DNA from: Myxocyprinus asiaticus
Taxonomy: Eukaryota > Chordata > Actinopteri > Cypriniformes > Catostomidae
Assembly: GCF_019703515.2 (NCBI RefSeq)
Contig: NC_059349.1
Coordinates: forward strand, 24,834,744-24,898,743
Direction: 5' to 3'
DNA: 64,000 nucleotides
Made by a program: the position numbers and the translations under genes. Positions 27,102-40,055 of this stretch are shown in pieces (the stretch's first letter is position 1; each line of letters opens with the position of its first letter). The notes below the pieces were generated by a model, which had not been told where the DNA came from, did not search any database, and saw only the letters and a list, made by a program, of their open reading frames with translations.

Positions 27102-29974
27102 CTGGGGCAGAAAAAAAAAAAAAAAAAAAAAGAAAAGAAAAGTTCGGGTTAGTTGAAAAAGGGGCCAGAATTTACCTGCTTTACATTCACACATCAGACT
27201 TCTTACACTGCATCAGTCTTTCCTACACAATTTTGTTTTTGCAATGGGGGGCACCAAGGCCCCCTTCAAGAAACTAGATCAAACATGCAAAACAATAACC
27301 AAAACTATTTTGTCCTTACTATTTGACATTTCTTTTGTTTAACATGTTTCCATTAAAATAAAATGTATTACAACAAAACTCTATAATTCTGTTTGCGTAC
27401 AAAACAAGCCTAGACAGAACTTGTGACAGAAATCAAGTATTTTTCAGCCTAAGGTGCATTTTAATTACCACAGAAGCATGCCAAGTCTTAACTATCACCA
27501 AAACACAGAATGTAACGTTTTTGTCTGCAAGCGCTTTTCATGTGGAGTTCAAAGTGGTGCTGGACGCAGGTGCGAATCATGAACATGGCAATTGCGGTAA
27601 CAAGTGGATAGCCACAGTCTACCGGCAGATTAATATTGTGGTGGGTGAGAGTTTAAGAGATTTAATGACCATTGTAATGAATATGAAACATTTTATGTTA
27701 CTTGAATCGATGCTATTTTAGTGCATTTCTATCTATATACTGTGGAACGCTTTGTTTGGAAAATGTTAAAGCATTTTATAGTTACATTTAAAAAAAAAAA
27801 AAATTCTAAAAGGAAACAAATGCATTTTGACAGGAAATAAGTATATTTAAAGTGACATTTCAGCACTTTCAAAATCTGCAATTAATCCCGATTACCTGCG
27901 GAAAAATGCGATTAAAAAAAAAATATCTACTGACAGAACTAATATATATATATATAGCTGTGGTGATGCACATTCGCATATATACCAGTCTGATTTAAAG
28001 TTATAACATCAACAGGGTCATATCAGTACAATGGTGAAAAGTACAAAATGGACATAACGCATTAGTGTTGCATTTTTACTTCATCCAGAAAGAAACAAAT
28101 TATATATTAAAATGTTGTTATAATCATGAAACAGAGGTAAGACCCTGACCTGCTTTCATGCATCATACTTAATATATGACTTAAGCCTTTACTTGAAAGA
28201 ATTCTGCCCTGCCAGTTATTAAGATCAAAGATAATCTAAGTTGCAGACCAATAGCATATTGTTCCGCATCTTTTGACTGTGCATTTCATTGTGGTAAACC
28301 CCCCATCTGTTATGAGATAGAAGTCATTTTAGAGTTCCCCTCTTGTGTTTTCAATATGTTCTAAAACAGGACGTCATGACTCAGTCTTGTTACATTAAAT
28401 GCTTTTTCTTATAAAAGAATGTGCTGAAAAAAGTGCATGTAAAGGTATTTATGTACTTAAGTTTTTATGCTTCGTGAAGCTTCCATGTTTATTATTCTAA
28501 GTTAAAGCTAAAGGCTATGGTTTATCCATACATAATTTGTCATGGTTGCAGAGGCTTTACCTGCATTTGAGAGATGGTTAAAGGGTAACGGTAGAGAATC
28601 CAGATGACATTCTCACTACAGGGCGGTGTGGTTAAAGAGCCCTCATACACCCAATAATCTCTTAGGAGAGGATCTGAGGAGGTTAACAAACCAATGAGTG
28701 CAATCAGAGAGGAACTGATAACTTCAGCTAGGATATCTTATGGTAATGTTGACAAAATATCAAATATCAGAGTATGCAAATAAGACACAAATACCAGTAT
28801 GATGCATTAAAGAATAATTCAGATTAAAGGTGATGCGTGCAATTTCTGTGACTCTAACGTCACCAAATGGAATTGCAAAAATAATGATTGCTTTCAAAAA
28901 GTTTTCCCAAACATGCCCCCCTGTCTGGCATTGGTCAATGTTTTTAAAACACCACCAAACAACAGTTTACACTTTTAGGGAAAATTAAGCTATCAATGGC
29001 TTACTTATAGCTGTCTATGCATTTTACGCAAGGATAGGAGAAAGTATTTTAAACTTTAAAAATAATTACACAATTTAACTTTAAATTTTAACTTACCGGG
29101 TAATAATGTGTTCGGGTTAAAACATGGAATTATTTTTGTCTTTCCCTGTACAGACAAAAACAATGTTTTTTTTTTTTAGGTTAGATAACTCCACAATCTT
29201 ACAGAATGTCTTATTTCTCTGAGTCATCTCATGTGCTCACCTTATACTGCAGGTCCTGCAGGATGTCTGTGATGGCCTTCAGCCCAAGATGCTCCTTCCC
29301 TATCTGCACAGATAACACAGTATCAATGTCAAATGATCATGAAATGCTGCAGGAACAGGAAAACCACCAGGGACAAAATTCACCCTAAATATATACTGCA
29401 TGTGTATTTAGCTAATTTAAAACAAAACAAAGAAAACCTGAAGAGACCACGGCATTCTATATTCACCGTACACATTCTACTATATTAATGGCACGTTTAT
29501 GTAAACAATATTAGGTATTTTTGTATCTGTGATGACCTTCGATATGTAGGTAAGTGATACCTGCACAAATAGGGCAATGATGAGAATGCCGTTTTTCTTG
29601 CCCATAGCCTCCTCCACGCTGTTGAACAATGTAGAGTTCCAGTGGATTAGATGAAGCTGTGAGAGATATTCATTACTAACTGAGGGATCTGTGAAAAGCT
29701 GAACTCTGAAATCAAAGTACCAAGTCTGTTGTTGATTGCAAGAATCAAAACACAAAATTATAATTGATGTTTATGCCACCGTCTATCTCCTGTCAAAAGA
29801 CAGGTTTGGCTCTCAAAGGAATAGTTTAACCAAAAATTTAAATTCTGCCATTATTTACTCACTGTTTGGCTTTCTTTCTTCCAAGGAATACAACAGGTGA
29901 ATTTTTAAAGACTATCCCGGCCACTATTTTCTATATAACGGAAGTGAATTAGAACTGGTTCTGTCCAACTGATC

Positions 29975-30005
<31 letters not shown>

Positions 30006-33000
30006 CACTGAAGCTCTCCTTGGCAAGTTCAAGAGAGCTCATGAAAACAGCAGTGATGTCCAATTCATTAACAACTCATTCTTTTGAGTTGGATCTTTTA
30101 AAATGAATTGGAAGTTCAGATCACAAAACCGGTCTGAATGATGTGATAGTGTACAAGTTGTATGGACTACTTTTATGATTCCTTTGTTGTGTTTTTTTTA
30201 TTATTTTAACTTTAGAGATTGACAGCCCCAGTCTTTCAATGCCATTATATGGAAAAAAAAGTAGCCAAGGTATTCTTTTTGTGTTCTATGGAAGGAAAGT
30301 CATGAGGGTCCGTAAATAACGACATGTGGCGACAACTTGAGGAACCACTGTGTCATGGTAACAGGTTGACAAACATGGTAACACACTGAGAACAGGCCCT
30401 TATCTTTTTCCTTGTGTACAGAAGACAACGGTAAGAGTGAGTATAAGAGCAGCTGCCAGGGACAGGTGATTTGAATAGATAACTTCATGATAAATCCCAC
30501 AGCAAGTGCCTCATTTGAGCATGGAAGGAGTTTCCAGCGTCAGTAGCTAAAAAATGATGCCCTCATTATACATCAAATAGGCAAAGCAGCTGACATTGTG
30601 AAAGTTTGTTAAAGGAACAGTTTACACATTTAAATTCTCTCATTTACTTCACCTCATGCCATCTAAGATGTGTTTGACTTTCTGCTGCTGAACACAAAGA
30701 TTTTTAGAAGAATATCTCAGCTTTGTAGGTCCATACAAGTGAATGGTGATCAGGCCTTTGAAGCTCCAAAAAGCACATAAAGGCAGCATAAAAGTAATCC
30801 ATCAGACTCCAGTGGTTTAATCAATGCCTTCTGAAGTGATACCATTGGTTTTGGGTGAGAACAGACCAAAATGTAACTCCTTTTTCACAATACATCTTGA
30901 CATGATTTCAGGCTCGCTTACACTTCCTATAGCGCTACCTGCTGTGTCAGAAACCAGGAAAATGCTGCCTCCAGAGGCTGTATATGGAGGTAGGAAGGGA
31001 CCAAGGCATGTCTGAATCCAATGTTCACATCACATCCTGTCTACTGAGATACCTTCATCTGATTGATTTGAAGGCAGTATAGATGTATCCTTCGCTGCGT
31101 ATCATATCCCAAAATCCTATGTGTGCGGATCCATGGCGGTTGAGCTGAAGAAAGAAAATGGCGGCCGAAGAGGCAGTTGACGGCCAGTTTGTGCAAAAAT
31201 GTACGTTTTTTTCCCCACTTTTGATTCCATTTCTAGCAAGAAAGTAGTACTGTAGTTATTAAATATGCTTGGTTATTGCCAAAACTTTCTTGATTTTATT
31301 CTAGATTATTAGACCCATGTGGTTCAGTTGGACTGAATGAATGCTGGTATCCTAGCAATGATGTGACATAGCGCTGCCTAGGAAGCCTGTCCAAAACCAG
31401 TTTCCACAGGTACCTTCATACGCAAACATTGTTAAGTCATTGACTGATAGATCAGCAAGGCAACAAGGCAGCTACCTTTGGTTTCAGATGCAGCCTGCGC
31501 ATGTGTCAAGTGCTAGGAAGTGTAAACAAGCTTGAAATCATGATCGTGCCTAGAGATTGCAATGGCAAGATGTACAGTGAAAAATGAGTTATATTTTGGT
31601 CTGTTCTCAACCAAAACGATCGCTTCAAAAGACATTGATTAAACCACTGGTGTCTTTTGGATTACTTGCCTGATCACATTTACTTGCATTGTATGGACCT
31701 GCAGAGCTGAGATATTCTTCTAAAAATATATACTTGTGTTCAGCAGAAGAAAGAAAGTCTTACACATCTGCATGATGGTGAGTAAATGAGAATTTTCATT
31801 TTTCATTCAGCATGTAGGCTTATTGAGTATCAACCTGGAAATATCAGGGAATTTTAAAATTGTGATTTCTAGGCCTGGTAAAGTCAGATAAACTACTACA
31901 ATCTTAAATGTCATGGCAATTTCTAGTGAAAATATAGTCTAGTTATGTTCAACTCTCTCACCAGCAAGAAATTGCTCCCTGCGAGTGCAATATCTATAAA
32001 ATAATTTTATGAATGATTCATTATTTATCTGTATAATTACAAACGACTAGAAAGGTCATGGAAATTCATGGGTCAGAAGATGCGGGACCCCTAACTCTTA
32101 AATTTGACATCAGGAAAGACCCACAAGAACAAATACACAAGATGGACAGAATTGGTATAGTGACACTGACCTCCATAGGAAAGGCCTTGAAGTTGACAGT
32201 GTGTTCAGAACCCCTCTGGTTCTCTTTTCCCCAGTGGAAGCGCACCTCGCTCAGTTCATACTCATGATCACTGGGGAGAGGGCCTCCGGTAACAACTGAG
32301 ACAGCATTACAAAGGGGACAGGAAAGGGAAGGAAAACAGGGTTACAAGACTGTAAACAAGACTACACAGGCAGTACATACAGGTTTTTCATAGACAGTAG
32401 ATTTATGTGATTTTACCTCTCCTTGACCTGGCAATGTAGCAGGAGTAAAGACAATCTTGTGATGGCATTTTTGTGGACTTTGTTATAGGTTTAAAAAAAA
32501 AAAAAGAAAAAAAAAAAGTCACTCAGTGTTTTAGCATTTTTACAGCAACATGTTATCCGAGACATTAAAAATGAAAACTGACCACTCATAGAAAAATGAA
32601 TGGGAGAAAATGTAACGCTCAATATGGTGGCAGTAGGAATGGAAGTCCTGCCTTGAGGTTTAGAGAGCCAATTGCCTTTTTGTTAGAAGCATCAGCTGTT
32701 TATTTACTCTTAAATCTGCATAAGCAGGACTAGCCTGACAAACAGTTTTTTTTTAGCTTAAGCAGCAGAATTTATGATACCAATGTTGTCAGATTGTAAT
32801 GAACTGGCCATGAAGACGGTGTTAGGATCCATGTGCTGGAAGTTTATTATGAATAAAAGCAAACAATCCAAATCGGCAGGCAAATAGAGGTAGTTGTAAA
32901 GCAAGCTGTATAATCCAATAAACCAAAAAGACAGTCCAACAAGGCAAACAACCTCGGATGTTACAGAACCCCCCTCTACGAACAACTCTTGGTGTTCTTC

Positions 33001-36000
33001 TACTGGGACGTCCCCTTGGTCGTGGTGCTGGACAATTAGGATGGGCATGTGTAAAGAGGGTTCAAGGGAAAGGAGGAGACAAGAACCGGCTTAACAATAT
33101 AAATAATATTTAATTAAATAAAAAGACACAAACACATACAGGGCAGCTGCCCATAATTCTCTCTCTCGAGCTGCTGTCTTCGGTCGCCTTTATCCCTTGC
33201 TCGCCTCATCAGGCTGATTGGGGTCTGGGTGTCCGTCATTCCGCCCGGCCCCGCCCTCCTCCACGCTACACTCCTCCCTGCGTTGCCTCAAGCCGGGGAG
33301 CCCCCGGCTGATAGTTGGGATGGGGGCATCTCTGTTGGTCAGCCTGGAAGCGTTGTGCTCTGACCACTCGCTGTAGCCGGATATGTGCGCTGTCCCACAC
33401 CCTCTCGCTTCGCTTAAACCGATCATCCATCGCTGGCACCGTAGAAGGTTCTCCTGACCAAGGAAACATTGGGGGTTGGTAGCCCAGCACGCATTGGAAG
33501 GGTGTTAGACCCGTAGAGGTATGAGTGAGGGAATTCTGTGCATATTCGGCCCAGGGCAGGAAATTGCTCCACTTCTCCTGTTCATGGCTACAATAACTCT
33601 GAAGATATCTGCCTATCTCTTGGTTTAGGCATTCCACCTGTCCGTTGGTCTGAGGGTGATAACCAGAGGTGAGACTCACATTGATATCCAGTTGTTTGCA
33701 GAAAGCCTGCCAAACTCAGGACATGAACTGTGGACCTCTGTCAGACACGATGTCCTCTGGTATTCCATAGACCCTAAAGACTTGGTGGAACAAAGCATTA
33801 GCGGTTTCCATGGCAGTGGGTAAACCCTTGAGAGGGACAAGTCTACATGATTTAGAAAAATCGATCTTATTACCAGAATGGTAGTGTTACCATGGGAGTT
33901 TGGTAGGTCTGTGACGAAGTCGATGAACAAGTGAGACCATGGTCTTTGTGGTATTGGCAGTGGTTGAAGCAACCCCGTGGGTAGTTCTCTGGGGGTCTTG
34001 GATTGGGCACATACCTGACATGACTTTACATAGTTACATCATGAATCAGAGATGGCCACCAGAAGGAATTATGCACCTGGGTAACAGTTCTTTGGATGCC
34101 AGGATGTCCAGTGCTCAAGGAAGTGTGGACCCATTGGATAGTCCTCTGACGTAGAGCTTGGGGTTCATTGTGCTTGGTCGGGGAGCAGTTAGGAGGTGAC
34201 GGTTCATGCTGTTGTGCTTGTTGCATCTCCTCCATGATGTCCCAACTAATCTGTGCTATGATGACAGATGGTGGCAGAATGGACCCAGGGTGAGGTTGGA
34301 GGTAGGGTGGATCAAGTCTGTGTGAAAGTGCATCTGCCTTGCTGTTCTTGCTGCCAGGGCGGTAAGTGACTGTAAAATTTAATCTGGTGAAAAACAATGA
34401 CCATCGGGCTTGATGTGGGTTCAATCTCTTGGCTGCCTTGATATATTCAAGATTTTTGTGATCGGTGATAACCTGGAAAGGGTGGACTTCCCCCTTTCAC
34501 CAGTGATGCCATTCTTCGAGGGCTGGTTTCATGGAAAGTAATTCCTTATTTCCCACATCAGTTACGTTCTGCAGAGTTCAATGTTCTGTAGAAAAAGGCA
34601 CAAGGGTCCAATCCCGCAATCTGAAGCATCTACCTCAACGACGAAAGGAAGATTGGGGTCAGGATGTTTCAGTATTGGAGTGGTCGTGAAGCTTGACTTG
34701 AGGGAAATGAAGGCCTGGTATGCAGCATTGTTCCAAGGCAATTTGTTGGGCTTTCCCTTGAGCAACGACGTGAGTGGGGCTGCAATGATGCTGCAATTCC
34801 TGATAAAACGGCGATAGAAGTTGGCGAAGCCCAGAAACCACTGTAGTTCCTTGATTTTAAGGTCGAGGCCATTAAGTGACTGCTGTTATCTTAGAGACAT
34901 CCATTTCTACACCTTGATATTGTAGCCTAGGAAAGTGGTATGGGAGGTATGGAACTCACTTGACAAATGGTTGGTGTTCCTGGAGACGTGATATCCAGCA
35001 TGTCAAGACAGTTCTATGTTGTTCCATGTCTTGTGAGTAGATGAGGAAGTCGTCAATGTAAGCCACCACACAATGATTCAGTAAGTCTCTGAATATCTCA
35101 TTGATAAAAGACTGGAAAACCGAGGGGGTGTTAGCAAGTCCATACAGCATGACCAAATATTCATAGTGCCCCCTGGTGGTGATGACAGCAGTTTTCCACT
35201 CATCCCCTTCTCGGATTCTGACAAGGTTATAAGCACTTCCCAGATCAATTTGGTATAGATCTTAGCCTCACGGAGTTGTTTAAGGGCTGAGGGGATAAGC
35301 GGTAATGGGTAATGGTACTTTATGGTGACAGTTCAGGCCTCGATAGTCGATACAGGGACGTAGACCTCCATCCTTCTCTACAAAAGAACCACCCTGCAGC
35401 AGCTGGGGAGGTAGAGGGATGAATGTAACCGGAGGCAAGGGCTTCCTCAATGTAATTCTCCATGGCAAGGGTCTCGGGGCATGACAATGCATATGCCTTG
35501 CTTCTCGGTGGGGCTGTATTGGACAGAAGTTCAATGGCACAGTCCCATGGACGAGGAGGAGGAAGTTGTGTAGCTTTGATTTTGCTAAACACCTCACTGA
35601 ACTCTGCATACTCCTTGGGGATCATGGGCTCCTTCTGTGATTCTGGGCTCTCAATACTGGTGATAAGACAAGGCGTGGAAACAGCAACATGGAGACAATG
35701 TTTGTGACAAAAACTTGACCATTGCGTGAGCTCACCTTGGTTCCAAGATATCAATGGGTCATGAATGGCCAGCCAGGGATGACCCAGGATAAGAGCATGC
35801 TTGGGTGAGTCTGTTGGGTTATGCCAGTACCAATAGGAGTGTTGTCAACAGTGGTGATGTTAATCGTTGGGGAGCATTGAGTTCTTGTACAATCTCCTGA
35901 TTAATGAGATTAACAGCAGCACCAGAATCCACTAAAGCTGTAAAACACTTTACATGATCACCAATGGAGACCTCTACAGGTAACAGAACATTATGTGAAA

Positions 36001-39000
36001 CGTGTGATAGTGTTCCTTGTACTCACATTTTGCCTTGACTCAGGAGAACTTGATTTCTTGTATGGGCATGCAGGGTTGAGATGACCTGGTGAGCCACAAT
36101 AAAAGCAAAGGTTTTGTTGCGTCAACGTCAGTGTTCCTCCATGGAAACGCGAGTGTAAGCAACTTGCATGGGTTCGGGTGATACAGTGGATGCCTGGGCC
36201 TGAACTGAGACTGTAGAATTCGAGGTGAAGCGAAACGGAGGCCGCGAAACATTCTGAAGCAGGTTATCAATCTTGATGGCCACAGTTATGTATTCAGAAA
36301 GATTCGTTCCTTCACCCTTGCAGGTCAGTTCCGCCCTGAATTTCAGGTTAAGCCCTTCATGGAAAACAGTCTTCGGAGCGACATCATTCCACCCACTCTG
36401 AGCCGCTAGTGTCCTGAACAGAACTGCATAATCCGCTGCTGATCGATAACTCTGGCGTAGATGAAGTAGTTGAACAGAGATATCTTGGCCGCCCGCTGGA
36501 TACTCTAAGGTTTTGTGGATTTGTTGAACGAAGTAATCAAATGAAACCTGGATTTGAGTATCTTTATCCCAAACAGCGGCAGCCCAATCGAGAGCTTTGC
36601 TGGTAAGCAGTGACATCAAAAAAAGAACATTTCCTGGCATCTTGATTAAATGATTCAGGCTGATTTGAGAAAAACACTTTGCATTGTTTTAAATAACCCC
36701 GGCATTTTTCAGCAGAACCATCAAACTTATCAGGTAGAGCAAAGCTTACCAGTTTAGCATGGGGAGCTGGCAGTGAGTGAATGTATTGTGTCAAACATTC
36801 ATTGGCAGCTCGTAGGTTGTTCAGCTGGTCTCGGTAACACCTTAATACCTCACACTGCGCAAATGTGGCCTGGAGCTGTGAAACTTCCACTGGATCCATG
36901 TTAGGCGAAGTATTCTGTAATGAACTGGCCATGGAGACGGTGTTAGGATCCATGTGCTGGAAGTTTATTATGAACACAAACAAACAATCCAAATCGGCAG
37001 GGAAATAGAGGTAGTTGTAAAACAAGCGGTATAATCCAATAAACCAAAAAGACAATCCAACAAGGCGAACATAACTAAGGGGTATCCAAAAGTCAGTAAA
37101 TCCAGGAAAACAGGCAATGGTCATAACATGAAAACAATCAGCAAAAGGCAATGGAAAACCGCTTAGTAAGACAGGTGTAAACTGGCAATACTTCACAATG
37201 TCAAAATGGAACAGCATGGTATTTATATAGTTTAAACAGGAAGTCACCACAGAAGAAACGGTACATATTAAATGTCCCACATATTCAGGAGAGGGCTCCC
37301 TCTGGTGGTTGGTAGGAGGGGTAACAACCTCGGATGTTACACAGATTTAATTGGTTATAAATATATATATATTTTATTAAGTATGTTATAGAGCGCAACA
37401 GTGCCTGCCTGTTCACCATTCATTTTTTTCAAAAGGGATTTCCTAAAATTCTATATAAAAGCTTTCAAAGCTCTGAGCAAAACTAACCAGCTCAGAGTTG
37501 AATAACAACATTACCATCTTTGATTTAAAGCTAAAAGGTATTTGAAAATTGGAAAAAAAGAACAAAGGTACAAGACTGCGTACAAGTTTTTCAGGAGGGC
37601 ATGAACTACAATCCCATGAAGCAATGCGAATGACGTAAAACAATTAAATGAAAAATGATGTAAAAATAATATATTATTGATTTAAAGTCGAAGATAATAT
37701 GTATACAAACAATGTCTTGCTAAGTGTATTGAAAGATATTCATTAGTTAGTATTTGAGAGTGTAGGGAAAACGACTCAATTGCGTCATTCACAGTGTGTC
37801 ATGGAAATAGGTGCTTGCTGCATAGGTGTTTTAGCTCAATCTTTCGGCTGGGAATTCTTTAATTGGTGGATCTTTCTCTGCTGAATCATGGTCAGTGCTA
37901 CTAAATGGGATTTTTTTAAATAAATGTAATAATAATAATAATAATAAATAATAATAATAATTCCTTACATTTAAATAGCACTTTTCTAGGCACTCAAAGC
38001 ACTTAAAATATTATTGGGGAAATCTCAACCATCAAGTTGAAATAATGCAGACTAATGGCTTCAACAGAAGCATATACCATTGATTACAAACATCAGAGCT
38101 TAAGGTATAGGTCTGTCTTTAAACGTTTATAAGTTATTGTTAAAAATCAATTCCCCTATGGAAAAAATGTATGGGATTTTTACTTCCAGAACAAGACCAT
38201 TTCTATGGAGATAAAACAGTATCAAAACATATCACAAATGCACACACCAATCTACAAATGCACATGACAATCCACAAATCCACAATCCACGCAACAGATA
38301 CATACACAGACTCTGCAATCTACAAATGTACTTAACAGGTCCCCACACACGCACAAGGCAATCCACAAATGCACTTAACAGATTCACAAATGCACACAGC
38401 ACTCCATAAATGCATGCAACAGATCCACTCATCAGCTCAATTCACAATTGTACACAACAGATCCATACATCTGCTCATTTTACAAATGCACGTGTCAGAA
38501 TGCACAAATATAAGATATACAATGATTTCTTTGCTCACAGTACAGTCTGCAAATGCACACATAAATGCTGAGACTTTTTCCATTGGTTTTCTGCCTCGAG
38601 GATGTCCATGAATGTGCTTTTGCATTTTTGGATAGTTCTGACACTCTTTATCAGCGGCCTTGATTCACAAATATGAGCAAGTTAATCTTGATTGTCTTCA
38701 ACACTGCTTTTATGCTAAATGATGACGTAACATGCATTCCAGGTGATGTTTACTGGTTTTAGAAGCGGAATCCTCCATTGGCTGCATTCAATTCTAAGGA
38801 AGTTTTTGAACTTACTGAAGACAGTTGTACTCTAGACAATATTTCTGTTGAAATCTTTTAATTCAAAAGATTTGTACTAGAGATACAAATAGAAATCTGC
38901 CCCTGTAACCTCTATGAAATCATAATTTAAATATCCTTATCCAGTAATCACAAAAGACTGTGATTGGTACAACCTGACCAGCGCTGAGAAAAGTAACAGG

Positions 39001-39968
39001 TCCCATGTGACAACTCAGCAGCTTCAGCAGCGGTCAAAACAATTAACTAGTGAATAATTATTAGAATAGAACAAACAACCAAAGTTTCACCTTGTATGAT
39101 TTCTTTTTGTGTTTGCTGGATATGCAACAGCAGTGTCGGTAGAACAGTGTAACCTGCAGTATTTTGTCCAAGGAAATTATTATTACTTACCCAGACAACA
39201 TGAATTTTTACACTCATGATGAATATTGGCGATAATTATTGAATTTATGATTTATTCATTCATTAATAATTAATTTGTTATTTAATAATTGTGTATCCTT
39301 ATTTTTTCTTTGTCTTTTTCTAAACTCTTCCCTCATAAAACGCAGGGAAAGTATGCAAGAATGTTATGTAAGTGCAGAATCAAAGAAAGAAATCAAATCA
39401 GTACATACAGTATGGAAAATTTTATATATTAGCCCACGCAAGTGTCACTTCTAAGAGACATCAGTCACTGATGATTTTGCACAAAATGCATTACCATGTG
39501 CTTTAAGGGATCTGCCATAATGTTGTTTATTAATGAAAACATTCCTAATAAAGCTTTTTTTAAAAATCTATTTTGATGTATGTGGAAATATTTCTTCAAA
39601 GATTTAAAATGAAAAGCATTTACGTATTTAATTACTGTCAGTAAGAGAATCCAACACCAAGAACAAATAAACAAGCCAATCACTTTAAAAACATTTAACT
39701 GAAGTCATAATATTCTTTGCGAGTACCGGCTTCCCACATAGTGAGTTATAACAAGTCTCAACATTTGTGCATTTGTGAACTATACTGTGAGCAAAGAAAT
39801 CATTGTATAGCTTGTATAGCTATGACGAGATGTGTATCCGTTGTGTGCATTTGTGGATTGTTGTGTGTGTGTGTGGATCTGCTGCATACCTTTGTGAATT
39901 GATCAGATGACTGGATCTCTTAAGTGTATTTGTGAATTGTTGTTTTTGTGTTTGTTTGTTTGTGTGTG

Positions 39969-40055
<87 letters not shown>

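Larger units (their letters stand above)
32795..37341 (-). mobile_element. Ty3/gypsy LTR retrotransposon in CA8 intron 2, degenerate
   Basis: 4.5-kb element in the same orientation as CA8. It has LTRs at both ends and a perfect 5-bp target duplication CAGAT (32790-32794 and 37342-37346). Minus-strand order is gag, CCHC zinc knuckle (about 36117-36065), protease DSG (35929-35921), reverse transcriptase with YIDD (35060-35049), RNase H (KADALS near 34350), integrase CQVC zinc site and part of the integrase core ([13 protein letters not shown] near 33620). That order is Ty3/gypsy. The reading frame is broken by several frameshifts and the C-terminal integrase/chromodomain part is missing, so it cannot move by itself. 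Confidence 0.95.

Noticed and set aside
36564..37280. 238-codon minus-strand ORF taken as one gene
   Set aside because: It is the gypsy LTR read through into gag; the real gag start is ATG 36899.
32790..37346. An endogenous retrovirus
   Set aside because: The domain order and protein words are Ty3/gypsy retrotransposon and there is no envelope-like ORF.
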